Below, piece after piece: positions 29,992-37,033 of a DNA stretch of 64,000 bases. Where the stretch lies: assembly GCF_030506255.1 (NCBI RefSeq), contig NZ_CP113431.1, positions 1,488,001 to 1,552,000 on the forward strand, in the 5' to 3' direction. This stretch comes from Nocardioides sp. Arc9.136. GTDB taxonomy: Bacteria > Actinomycetota > Actinomycetes > Propionibacteriales > Nocardioidaceae. The translations under genes and the position numbers were made by a program. Positions within the stretch are counted from its first letter, which is position 1. The number at the start of each line of letters is the position of its first letter. The notes beneath the pieces are model-generated. The model had not been told where the DNA came from. It worked only from the letters and a program-made list of their open reading frames with translations, and searched no databases.

Positions 29992-30563
29992 GGTCGCCAC
30001 CCGTCGTAGGGGTGGGCGACGGAGGGGTGGGCGACAGGGACGGCGACCCGCCCGGTGACCGGCTCGTCGCGCCACAGCGGCAGGAGCCGCACCGGTCCCG
30101 CCCCGACGAGGTCGAGGGGGTCGAGGTACGTCTCGCCCTCGATCCACCCCCAGTGCAGGCACGCGCGCGGGAAGCAGTGCGAGCCGGGGACCTGCAGCGT
30201 GCCGATCATGTCGCCGGCGGTCACGACGGTCCCCACGGCCAGGGCAGCGGAGACCGGCTCGTAGGTCGTCCGGGTCGTGCCGTGGTCGACCACGACGACG
30301 CCACGCCCGGCGAGGGTGCCGGCCCACGAGACCCGGCCGGCGAGCGCCGCGTGGACCGGTTGCCCGGGGGAGCCGAGCAGGTCGACACCGCGGTGGCCCG
30401 CGCCGTACGGGTCGTCGGGTGGGTCGAAGTGCTCGACGACCGCCGGCTCCGGCCGCAGCGGCCACTCGCCGACCGGGTCGGTCCCGGAGCCGGCCGGCGC
30501 GCCCGCACCGGCGGGGGACGGGAGCAGCAGGAGGACGGCGGCGGCGAGTGTCGGGGAGACCAT
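29964..30563 (-). CDS. M23 (LytM-like) peptidase-family protein, catalytic His replaced
   Basis: An exported protein of about 199 residues: signal peptide MVSPTLAAAVLLLLPSPAGA, then a LytM-like domain. The first zinc motif His57-x3-Asp61 (HRGVDLL) is intact. The second motif, normally HxH, reads Cys135-Leu-His137, so the zinc ligand stays but the usual general-base His is a Cys. Genes of this kind lie beside rpsB in other actinobacteria, so the change may be a family trait; it may bind peptidoglycan without cutting it. The ATG at 30563 has no clear ribosome site, and a GTG at 30572 is possible. Confidence 0.82.
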   Translation of the reverse strand: MVSPTLAAAVLLLLPSPAGAGAPAGSGTDPVGEWPLRPEPAVVEHFDPPDDPYGAGHRGVDLLGSPGQPVHAALAGRVSWAGTLAGRGVVVVDHGTTRTTYEPVSAALAVGTVVTAGDMIGTLQVPGSHCFPRACLHWGWIEGETYLDPLDLVGAGPVRLLPLWRDEPVTGRVAVPVAHPSVAHPYDGWRPQARGCACW

Positions 30564-30688
30564 GGGCGCCACGGTGCGCCGGTCGCCGGACTGGCGCGAC
30601 CGCCGGGCGGCGGCCTGGGGAGGAGCCGGCGGGGGACGAGGCCTGGGGACGGTTCCCGGTGGATTGGCGGGCGCCTGCCGGAGTCGCG

Positions 30689-30968
30689 TACGCTGGCAGG
30701 GCAGTCCGCACGTCACCACGCGTACTGACTTCGCACGTCGGCAGACCGCGGCGGTCCCCTCCGGGTTCCATCCTGGGAGGGCCCGACCACCCGCGGGCGA
30801 CGACCCTCGGTCCCAGCGAGAGCCGGGTCGGGTCGCGCGCCGGCGTCAGGGCGACCGGCACCCGTCGGCTCGCGGCAACTGAAAACGACCGGAGCGCGTC
30901 ACCGGTCCGTCCTCGTTCGCAAGGGCGGGCGCACGGCGGCGGCTCCACCACACAGGAGAACAAACACC
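30689..30968 (+). promoter_or_regulatory. rpsB promoter and long structured leader
   Basis: TACGCT (30689-30694), with a possible -35 TTGGCG 19 bases upstream, starts a leader of about 265 bases. It contains hairpins CCCTCC/GGGAGG (about 30757-30779) and CGACCC/GGGTCG with an inner CTCG/CGAG (about 30800-30831), and ends in AGGAG before the ATG. Ribosomal protein S2 autoregulates through its leader in other bacteria; this stretch is a candidate. The 405 bases 30564-30968 hold no other gene that I can see. Confidence 0.45.
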
Positions 30969-31913
30969 ATGGCAGTCGTGACCATGCGCCAGCTCCTCGA
31001 GAGCGGCGTTCACTTCGGGCACCAGACCCGTCGCTGGAACCCGAAGATGAAGCGCTTCATCATGACCGAGCGCAACGGCATCTACATCATCGACCTGCAG
31101 CAGTCGCTGGCCTACATCGACCGCTCCTACGCCTTCATCAAGGAGACGGTGGCCAAGGGCGGGACGATCATGTTCGTCGGCACCAAGAAGCAGGCCCAGG
31201 AGGCGATCGCCGAGCAGGCGACCCGCGTCGGCATGCCCTACGTCAACCAGCGCTGGCTGGGCGGCATGCTCACCAACTTCCAGACCGTGCACCAGCGGAT
31301 CAACCGCCTCAAGGAGCTCGACGACGTCGACTTCGACAACGTGGCGGGCTCGGGTCGCACCAAGAAGGAGCTCCTGCAGATGAAGCGGGAGCGCGACAAG
31401 CTCGAGAAGACCCTCGGCGGCATCCGCGAGATGGGTCGCACCCCCTCGGCCGTCTGGATCGTCGACACCAAGAAGGAGCACCTCGCCGTCGAGGAGGCTC
31501 GCAAGCTCCGGATCCCGATCATTGGCATCCTGGACACCAACTGCGACCCCGACGAGGTCGACTTCCCGATCCCGGGCAACGACGACGCGATCCGCGCCGT
31601 CGGCCTGCTGACCCGCGTGGTCGCCGACGCCGTCGCCGAGGGCCTCATCGCCCGCTCCGGTGGCAAGGCCGCCGCTGACACCGCGACCGCGGCCGAGCCG
31701 CTCGCCGAGTGGGAGCGCGAGCTCCTCGGTGGCGACGCCGAGAAGGCCGCCGTCGAGGCGACCGGCGGCGACGCCGCGACCGACGAGGCCCCGGCCTCCG
31801 AGGCGACCGGTGCCTCCTCCGAGGGCGCTGCCTCCGACGAGGCCGCCGCCGCTGCGACCGACGAGCCCGCCGCCGAGCAGGCCGTCGAGACCGCCGACCA
31901 GGCCCAGGCCTGA
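30969..31913 (+). CDS. rpsB: 30S ribosomal protein S2 with acidic tail
   Basis: S2 (314 residues) binds the 30S solvent side near S1 and the anti-Shine-Dalgarno end. Family motifs: [45 protein letters not shown] and [19 protein letters not shown]. From about residue 232 a tail of 80 residues is almost only Ala, Glu, Asp, Thr and Ser, absent from the usual 230-260 residue form. AGGAG lies ten bases before the ATG. It starts the rpsB-tsf-pyrH-frr-cdsA cluster. Confidence 0.97.
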   Translation: MAVVTMRQLLESGVHFGHQTRRWNPKMKRFIMTERNGIYIIDLQQSLAYIDRSYAFIKETVAKGGTIMFVGTKKQAQEAIAEQATRVGMPYVNQRWLGGMLTNFQTVHQRINRLKELDDVDFDNVAGSGRTKKELLQMKRERDKLEKTLGGIREMGRTPSAVWIVDTKKEHLAVEEARKLRIPIIGILDTNCDPDEVDFPIPGNDDAIRAVGLLTRVVADAVAEGLIARSGGKAAADTATAAEPLAEWERELLGGDAEKAAVEATGGDAATDEAPASEATGASSEGAASDEAAAAATDEPAAEQAVETADQAQA

Positions 31914-31924
31914 CCCTCCGCGCC

Positions 31925-31962
31925 CGCGGCGCCGCTCGTACGACGTACGCAGCGGCGCCGCG
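31925..31962 (+). terminator. Hairpin between rpsB and tsf
   Basis: Perfect 12-bp stem CGCGGCGCCGCT/AGCGGCGCCGCG with CGTA/TACG continuing inside. No T-run follows, so partial termination or protection of the rpsB mRNA end is likely; tsf follows 70 bases later. Confidence 0.6.
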
Positions 31963-32032
31963 GCGCGGTGCCGGGACGAGCCCGACTCGTCCCCTCCACT
32001 CCTGAATCCTGCGACCCAGACGGGACAACACC

Positions 32033-32845
32033 ATGGCGAACATCTCCGCCGCCGACGTCAAGAAGCTCCGTGAGCTCACCGGCGCCGGCATGATGGACTG
32101 CAAGAAGGCCCTGACCGAGGCCGACGGCGACTTCGACAAGGCCGTCGAGATCCTGCGCGTCAAGGGCGCTGCGAAGGCCGAGGCCCGCGGCGCCGAGCGC
32201 GAGGCCACCGCCGGCCTCGTCGCCACCTCCGGCGGCGCTCTCGTCGAGCTGCGCTGCGAGACCGACTTCGTGGCCAAGGGTGACGAGTTCGTCGCCACCG
32301 CCCAGAAGATCGCCGACGCCGCCGCCGAGGCCAAGGCCGGCGACGCCGAGACCCTCAAGGCCGTCCAGCTCGGCGACAAGACCGTCGGCGACGTCGTCGG
32401 CGACCTCGCGATCTCCATCGGCGAGAAGATCGAGCTCGGCCAGGTGGCGTACTTCGACGGCCCGGTCGTCGTCTACATGCACAAGCGTGCCGCCGACCTC
32501 CCGCCCGCCGTCGGCGTGCTGGTGGAGTACGACGGCAGCGAGGACGCCGCCCGCGGCGCCGCGATGCAGGTCGCGGCCATGCGCCCGCAGTACCTCACCC
32601 GCGACGAGGTCCCGGCCGACGTCGTGGCCCACGAGCGCAGCATCGCCGAGCAGAAGTCCCGCGAGGAGGGCAAGCCCGAGCAGGCGATCGCCAAGATCAC
32701 CGAGGGTCGCCTCAACGGCTTCTTCAAGGAGGTCGTGCTCCTCGAGCAGGCCTCGGTGACCGAGAGCAAGAAGTCGGTCAAGGCCGTCCTCGACGAGGCC
32801 GGCACCACCCTCAAGCGCTTCGCCCGTTTCGAGGTCGGCGCCTGA
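32033..32845 (+). CDS. tsf: Translation elongation factor Ts
   Basis: Nucleotide-exchange factor for EF-Tu. The 270 residues begin with the UBA-like domain ([24 protein letters not shown]), followed by the contact motif [13 protein letters not shown] (about 70-82) and two EF-Ts core subdomains, the second ending [11 protein letters not shown]. The length is normal for actinobacteria. It starts 119 bases after rpsB, separated by a hairpin. Confidence 0.97.
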   Translation: MANISAADVKKLRELTGAGMMDCKKALTEADGDFDKAVEILRVKGAAKAEARGAEREATAGLVATSGGALVELRCETDFVAKGDEFVATAQKIADAAAEAKAGDAETLKAVQLGDKTVGDVVGDLAISIGEKIELGQVAYFDGPVVVYMHKRAADLPPAVGVLVEYDGSEDAARGAAMQVAAMRPQYLTRDEVPADVVAHERSIAEQKSREEGKPEQAIAKITEGRLNGFFKEVVLLEQASVTESKKSVKAVLDEAGTTLKRFARFEVGA

Positions 32846-32850
32846 GGCAC

Positions 32851-32866
32851 TAAGGTCTGGCCAGAC
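32851..32866 (+). promoter_or_regulatory. pyrH promoter with overlapping palindrome
   Basis: TAAGGT (32851-32856) reads as a -10 and overlaps the perfect 12-bp palindrome GTCTGGCCAGAC (32855-32866) that would lie over the start of transcription, a typical operator position. TTTCGA 18 bases upstream is a weak -35. Confidence 0.4.
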
Positions 32867-32876
32867 ATCACGAGGA

Positions 32877-32916
32877 GGCCGGTTCGATGGAGCAGACACT
32901 GTCCATCGGACCGGCC
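32877..32916 (+). terminator. Attenuator-like hairpin in the pyrH leader
   Basis: A 15-bp stem with one G-U pair (arms 32877-32891 and 32902-32916) and a ten-base loop, followed by TTCGTC. The left arm contains the start codon of the short leader frame, so folding and translation of that frame exclude each other. Confidence 0.55.
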
Positions 32917-32952
32917 TTCGTCGTACCCACCGAGGAGAGGAGAGCCGGTTGA
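32887..32952 (+). CDS. Putative 21-residue leader peptide overlapping pyrH
   Basis: ATG at 32887 with GAGGAGG eight bases upstream opens a 21-codon frame beginning [11 protein letters not shown] and ending EERRAG. Its TGA overlaps the TTG start of pyrH (TTGA), and its codons for EERR carry the pyrH ribosome site. Good ribosome site, exact overlap and the attenuator-like hairpin together suggest a translated leader that couples to or senses translation ahead of pyrH. It could be chance; no homolog is known to me. Confidence 0.5.
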   Translation: MEQTLSIGPAFVVPTEERRAG

Positions 32953-33662
32953 CCGCCTACAAGCGAGTCCTGCTCAAGCTGTCGGGCGAGGTCTTCGGTG
33001 GCGGCAAGGTCGGGGTGGACCCCGACGTCGTGCAGAAGATCGCGCGGGAGATCGCGGCCGTGTCGCGGGCCGGCGTCCAGGTCGCCATCGTGACCGGGGG
33101 CGGGAACTTCTTCCGCGGCGCCGAGCTGCAGCAGCGCGGCATGGACCGCGCCCGCGCGGACTACATGGGCATGCTGGGCATCGTCATGAACTGCCTGGCC
33201 CTCCAGGACTTCCTGGAGAAGGAGGGCGTCGAGACCCGCGTCCAGACGGCCATCACCATGGGCCAGGTCGCCGAGCCCTACATCCCGCGCCGGGCCATCC
33301 GGCACATGGAGAAGGGCCGCGTCGTGATCTTCGGCGCCGGCATGGGCATGCCGTTCTTCTCCACCGACACCGTCGCGGTCCAGCGCGCGCTCGAGAGCAA
33401 GTGCGACGTGGTGCTGGTGGCCAAGAACGGCGTCGACGGCGTCTACAGCGCCGACCCGCGGATCGACCCCACGGCGACGAAGTACGACGACCTCACCTAC
33501 GACGACGCGATCAGCCAGGGCCTGCGGATCATGGACCAGACCGCCTTCGCGCTCTGCGGGGAGAACAAGCTGCCGATGGTCGTGTTCGGCATGGAGCCCG
33601 AGGGCAACATCCTGCGCGTCGTGCAGGGTGAGAGGATCGGGACGTTGGTCAGCGCCGGCTGA
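32949..33662 (+). CDS. pyrH: Uridylate kinase
   Basis: Phosphorylates UMP to UDP; a hexameric amino-acid-kinase-fold enzyme regulated by GTP and UTP. The 237 residues have [14 protein letters not shown], the [14 protein letters not shown] loop, [30 protein letters not shown] and [10 protein letters not shown], all usual. The start is TTG, with purine-rich GAGGAGAGGAGA upstream, and overlaps the end of a short leader frame. It lies between tsf and frr. Confidence 0.95.
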   Translation: MTAYKRVLLKLSGEVFGGGKVGVDPDVVQKIAREIAAVSRAGVQVAIVTGGGNFFRGAELQQRGMDRARADYMGMLGIVMNCLALQDFLEKEGVETRVQTAITMGQVAEPYIPRRAIRHMEKGRVVIFGAGMGMPFFSTDTVAVQRALESKCDVVLVAKNGVDGVYSADPRIDPTATKYDDLTYDDAISQGLRIMDQTAFALCGENKLPMVVFGMEPEGNILRVVQGERIGTLVSAG

Positions 33663-33680
33663 GGCGCCGACCCCCTCAGC
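33658..33680 (+). terminator. Short hairpin after pyrH
   Basis: GCTGAGG/CCTCAGC with a nine-base loop, overlapping the pyrH stop. It is weak, without a T-run, and more likely a pause or processing site than a full terminator because frr follows after 48 bases. Confidence 0.35.
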
Positions 33681-33728
33681 AAGCAGCACGCGCAGCGACG
33701 AGACGAAGCGAACGAGTCAGGAGCACCG

Positions 33729-34286
33729 GTGATCAACGACATCCTCAACGAGGCCGACAGCAAGATGGACAAGTCGGTCGAGGCGACGCGCGAGGAGTTC
33801 GCCGCGATCCGCGCCGGCCGCGCCCACCCGAGCATGTTCAGCAAGATCATGGTCGACTACTACGGGACCCCGACCCCGATCCAGCAGCTCGCGTCGTTCA
33901 CCGCCCCCGAGGCGCGCACGATCCTTATCTCGCCCTTCGACCAGGGCGCGATGAAGAACATCGAGCGGGCCATCCGCGACTCCGACCTGGGCGTGAACCC
34001 GGCCGACGACGGCAAGGTCATCCGCTGCGTCTTCCCCGAGCTGACCGAGGAGCGCCGCAAGGAGTACATCAAGGTCGCCCGCGGCAAGGCCGAGGACGGC
34101 CGCGTCGCCGTGCGCAACCTGCGCCGCACCGCCAAGCAGAACCTCGAGAAGCTCGAGAAGGACGGCGAGGTCGGCAAGGACGACGTCACCGGCGCGGAGA
34201 AGCGGCTCGACAGCATCACCAAGAACCACACCGACGCCATCGACGAGATGCTGAAGAACAAGGAGTCCGAGCTCCTCGAGGTCTGA
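33729..34286 (+). CDS. frr: Ribosome recycling factor
   Basis: With EF-G splits the post-termination ribosome. The 185 residues show the long helical bundle: start INDILNEADSKMDKSVEATREEFAAIRAGRAHPSM, PFDQGAMKNIERAI, the middle domain, then RVAVRNLRRTAKQNLEKLEK. The GTG start has AGGAG five bases upstream. It follows pyrH as usual and is followed by cdsA after 15 bases. Confidence 0.97.
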   Translation: MINDILNEADSKMDKSVEATREEFAAIRAGRAHPSMFSKIMVDYYGTPTPIQQLASFTAPEARTILISPFDQGAMKNIERAIRDSDLGVNPADDGKVIRCVFPELTEERRKEYIKVARGKAEDGRVAVRNLRRTAKQNLEKLEKDGEVGKDDVTGAEKRLDSITKNHTDAIDEMLKNKESELLEV

Positions 34287-34301
34287 GGGCCTCGGGACTC
34301 C

Positions 34302-35195
34302 ATGACCGACTCGCCACAGCCGGCGGCACCGCCGGCCAAGGACCACGGGCGCGCCGGCCGGGACCTGCGCGCCGCCGTCGCGTCGGCCGTCGTGCTGCTC
34401 GGCGCGATCGCCGCGTCGCTGTTCTTCTGGAAGACCGCGTTCATGGTGATCGTCGCCGTGGCGGTCGTCGTCGCGGTGTGGGAGCTGCGCAAGGGCTTCT
34501 CCGCCAAGGGCATCGACCTGCCCGAGCAGCCGCTGATGGTCGGCGGCGTCGTGATGGTCGTGGTCGCCTACTTCTACGGCGCGCCCGCGCTGGTGACCGC
34601 CACGGCGGTCTCCGCGCTCGCGACGATGCTGTGGCTGCTGCGGCGCGGCATCGACGGCTACGTGCAGAACGCCACGGCGTCGGTCTTCACGCTCGTCTAC
34701 GTGCCGTTCCTGGGCTCGTTCGTGGCCCTGCTGCTCGCCGAGGGCGGCACCGGCCTCGGCTCGGACTCCGGCGGCGCCGGGCTGGACGACCCGGGCGTGC
34801 AGGGCATCATCGCCTTCATCCTGGTGACCATCGCCTCGGACATCGGGGGGTACGTCGCGGGCGTGCTGTTCGGCAAGCACCCGATGGCCCCGGTGATCTC
34901 CCCGAAGAAGTCCTGGGAGGGCTTCGCCGGGTCGCTCGTGTTCACCGTCGCGGCGGGCTGGGCCCTGGTGACCTACCTGCTCGACGGCGACTGGTGGGTG
35001 GGCGTCGTCCTCGGCCTCATCGCCGTGGTCATGGCGACCCTCGGTGACCTGTGCGAGTCGGTCATCAAGCGCGACCTGGGCATCAAGGACATGAGCCAGG
35101 TGATCCCCGGTCACGGCGGGCTGATGGACCGGCTCGACTCCCTCCTCGCGACCGTCGCGCCGATCTGGCTGCTGCTGCACTACGCCGTCTTCTAG
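34302..35195 (+). CDS. cdsA: Phosphatidate cytidylyltransferase
   Basis: Makes CDP-diacylglycerol from phosphatidate and CTP, the entry to phosphatidylglycerol, cardiolipin and phosphatidylinositol. The 297 residues have eight or so membrane helices, a Pro/Ala cytoplasmic N-terminus, SPKKSWEGFAGS (about 203-214) and the CTP-transferase signature GDLCESVIKRDLGIKD...PGHGGLMDRLDS (about 247-278). The stop codon TAG lies inside the first unit of a 15-bp tandem repeat that continues downstream. Confidence 0.94.
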   Translation: MTDSPQPAAPPAKDHGRAGRDLRAAVASAVVLLGAIAASLFFWKTAFMVIVAVAVVVAVWELRKGFSAKGIDLPEQPLMVGGVVMVVVAYFYGAPALVTATAVSALATMLWLLRRGIDGYVQNATASVFTLVYVPFLGSFVALLLAEGGTGLGSDSGGAGLDDPGVQGIIAFILVTIASDIGGYVAGVLFGKHPMAPVISPKKSWEGFAGSLVFTVAAGWALVTYLLDGDWWVGVVLGLIAVVMATLGDLCESVIKRDLGIKDMSQVIPGHGGLMDRLDSLLATVAPIWLLLHYAVF

Positions 35196-35267
35196 CGGGC
35201 CGTCTTCCAGCGGGCGGTCTGCAGCGGGCCGTCTTCCAGCGGGCCGTCTTGCAGCGGGCCCTGCGCC
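35184..35267 (+). repeat. 15-bp tandem repeat over the cdsA stop codon
   Basis: Unit GCCGTCTTCCAGCGG at 35184, 35199, 35214 (14 bases, degenerate), 35228 and 35243, with a decayed sixth to 35267. In the first unit CAG is TAG and serves as the cdsA stop. Confidence 0.85.
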
Positions 35268-35306
35268 GGCCGGCGGTGGCTCCGCGCGAGCGACGTACGG
35301 AGCCGT

Positions 35307-35312
35307 TATGGT
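35307..35312 (+). promoter_or_regulatory. -10-like TATGGT deciding the start of the next gene
   Basis: TATGGT contains the upstream ATG (35308) and lies seven bases before the GTG at 35320. If it is the -10, the ATG is not transcribed and translation must begin at the GTG. Confidence 0.45.
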
Positions 35313-35319
35313 CGCGCTG

Positions 35320-35721
35320 GTGGAGAGCGACGCGCGCGAGCAGGAGTCCGCCGCGGGGGAGGAGACCCCGGCGGGACAGGCCCTCGAGGAACGGACCGGC
35401 ACCGATCGGGAGGAGCCCGACTGGTGGCACCGCGACCATCCCGTGTTCACCCCGCTCAGCGGGTTCTTCGCGGGGTTGCTGGCCGTGACGCTCCTGCCGG
35501 GGATCTACGCAGCGGTGCTCGGCGCGCTCTTCGACAGCGACACCGCCGAGCGCCTCTTCCCGTTCGTGGTGGTCGTCCTCGCCGTGCCGCTCGTCCTCCT
35601 GGCGGTGCCGCGCGCCCGGCGCTTCGCCCGCTACATGCTGCTGGGCGCGGTCCTGACCGCCCTGGTCGTGGGTGGCGTCGCGGCGCTCGTGCTCTGGTAC
35701 CTGATGCGCGTCGAGTCCTGA
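35320..35721 (+). CDS. Three-helix membrane protein, unknown function
   Basis: About 133 residues: an acidic N-terminus (1-45), then helices at about 48-70, 80-97 and 103-127, with the basic PRARRFARY between the second and third. No family is recognised. I place the start at GTG 35320 because of the -10-like hexamer; the in-frame ATG at 35308 would add MVAL. It sits between cdsA and rlmN. Confidence 0.6.
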   Translation: MESDAREQESAAGEETPAGQALEERTGTDREEPDWWHRDHPVFTPLSGFFAGLLAVTLLPGIYAAVLGALFDSDTAERLFPFVVVVLAVPLVLLAVPRARRFARYMLLGAVLTALVVGGVAALVLWYLMRVES

Positions 35722-35796
35722 CGCGGCTCCGCGTGCCGGACCCCACGGCTCCGTGGATTCATCGCGGTGACCGGCCGGGTGGGAGAATGGGCGGCG

Positions 35797-36918
35797 ATGT
35801 CCGACCCGAAGCCCCTTCCTCTCGTCTTCAACGAGCCGCGCGGCCGCAAGAAGCCCCCGCGGCACCTCGCCGACCTCACCTCAGCCGAGCGCAAGACGCT
35901 GCTCGAGGAGCAGGGCCTGCCGGGCTTCCGCGCCAAGCAGCTCTCGACCCACTACTTCGCGCGCCTCGTCGACGACCCCGCGCAGATGACCGACCTTCCG
36001 GCCGGTCAGCGCGAGGAGCTGGTCTCGGCGCTGCTGCCGGAGCTGATGACCCCGCTGCGCACCCTCGAGGCGGACCGCGGCACGACCCGCAAGACGCTGT
36101 GGAAGCTCTTCGACGGCGCGCTGGTGGAGTCGGTGCTCATGCGCTATCCCGACCGCGCGACCATCTGCGTCTCCAGCCAGGCCGGCTGCGGCATGGCCTG
36201 CCCGTTCTGCGCGACCGGCCAGGGCGGCCTGCAGCGCAACATGTCCACCGCTGAGATCGTCGAGCAGGTCGTCGCCGGCGCCCGAGCGATGACCCGCGGC
36301 GAGGTCCCCGGCGGGCCGGGCCGGGTCTCCAACGTGGTCTTCATGGGCATGGGTGAGCCGCTGGCCAACTACAAGGCGGTCATCGGCGCCGTCCGACGCC
36401 TCACCGACCCCGCGCCCGACGGCCTGGGCATGTCCGCGCGCGGGATCACCGTCTCCACCGTCGGGCTGGTCCCGCGGATCAACCAGCTGGCCGAGGAGGG
36501 CATCCCTGTCACGCTCGCCCTGAGCCTGCACGCGCCCGACGACGAGCTGCGCAACGAGCTGGTGCCGATCAACACGCGGTTCTCGGTCGCCGAGACCGTC
36601 GAGGCGGCGTGGAACTACGCCCGCACGACCAAGCGTCGTGTCTCGATCGAGTACGCCATGATGCGCGGCATCAACGACCAGGCGCACCGCGCCGACCTGC
36701 TCGCCGACGTCCTCAACTCCTACGGCGACTGGGGCTGGGTGCACGTCAACCTGATCCCGCTGAACCCGACGCCGGGCTCGAAGTGGACCGCCTCGGACCC
36801 CGCTGACGAACGCGAGTTCGTGCGCCGGCTCGAGGCCAAGGGCATCCCGACCACCGTCCGCGACACCCGCGGCCGCGAGATCGACGGTGCCTGCGGACAG
36901 CTCGCCGCGGCGGAGTGA
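35797..36918 (+). CDS. rlmN: 23S rRNA (A2503-C2)/tRNA (A37-C2)-methyltransferase RlmN
   Basis: Radical-SAM enzyme that methylates C2 of A2503 in 23S rRNA and A37 in some tRNAs. The 373 residues carry the cluster motif Cys131-x3-Cys135-x2-Cys138 (CGMACPFC), GxGEP-type [11 protein letters not shown], the methyl-accepting Cys366 near the end (DGACGQLA) and [12 protein letters not shown]. The ATG at 35797 is preceded by GAGAAT at eight bases, so it may be leaderless; an upstream GTG at 35767 in frame is less likely. A bidirectional hairpin follows. Confidence 0.95.
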   Translation: MSDPKPLPLVFNEPRGRKKPPRHLADLTSAERKTLLEEQGLPGFRAKQLSTHYFARLVDDPAQMTDLPAGQREELVSALLPELMTPLRTLEADRGTTRKTLWKLFDGALVESVLMRYPDRATICVSSQAGCGMACPFCATGQGGLQRNMSTAEIVEQVVAGARAMTRGEVPGGPGRVSNVVFMGMGEPLANYKAVIGAVRRLTDPAPDGLGMSARGITVSTVGLVPRINQLAEEGIPVTLALSLHAPDDELRNELVPINTRFSVAETVEAAWNYARTTKRRVSIEYAMMRGINDQAHRADLLADVLNSYGDWGWVHVNLIPLNPTPGSKWTASDPADEREFVRRLEAKGIPTTVRDTRGREIDGACGQLAAAE

Positions 36919-36966
36919 CCACCTCCCCCACCGATCGCCGTCGACCGACTGGCCCCACGACGGCGA

Positions 36967-37015
36967 GGACCCGCCCACCCCCGGCGAGACTGGTGGCCCG
37001 GGGGAGGGCGGGTCC
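36967..37015. terminator. Bidirectional hairpin terminator
   Basis: Stem of 10 bp (GGACCCGCCC/GGGCGGGTCC), one A-A mismatch, then 7 bp (CCCCCGG/CCGGGGG), loop of 13 bases, between the convergent rlmN and phosphoesterase genes. Confidence 0.75.
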
Positions 37016-37033
37016 TTCGAGTGGTGAGGCCGG

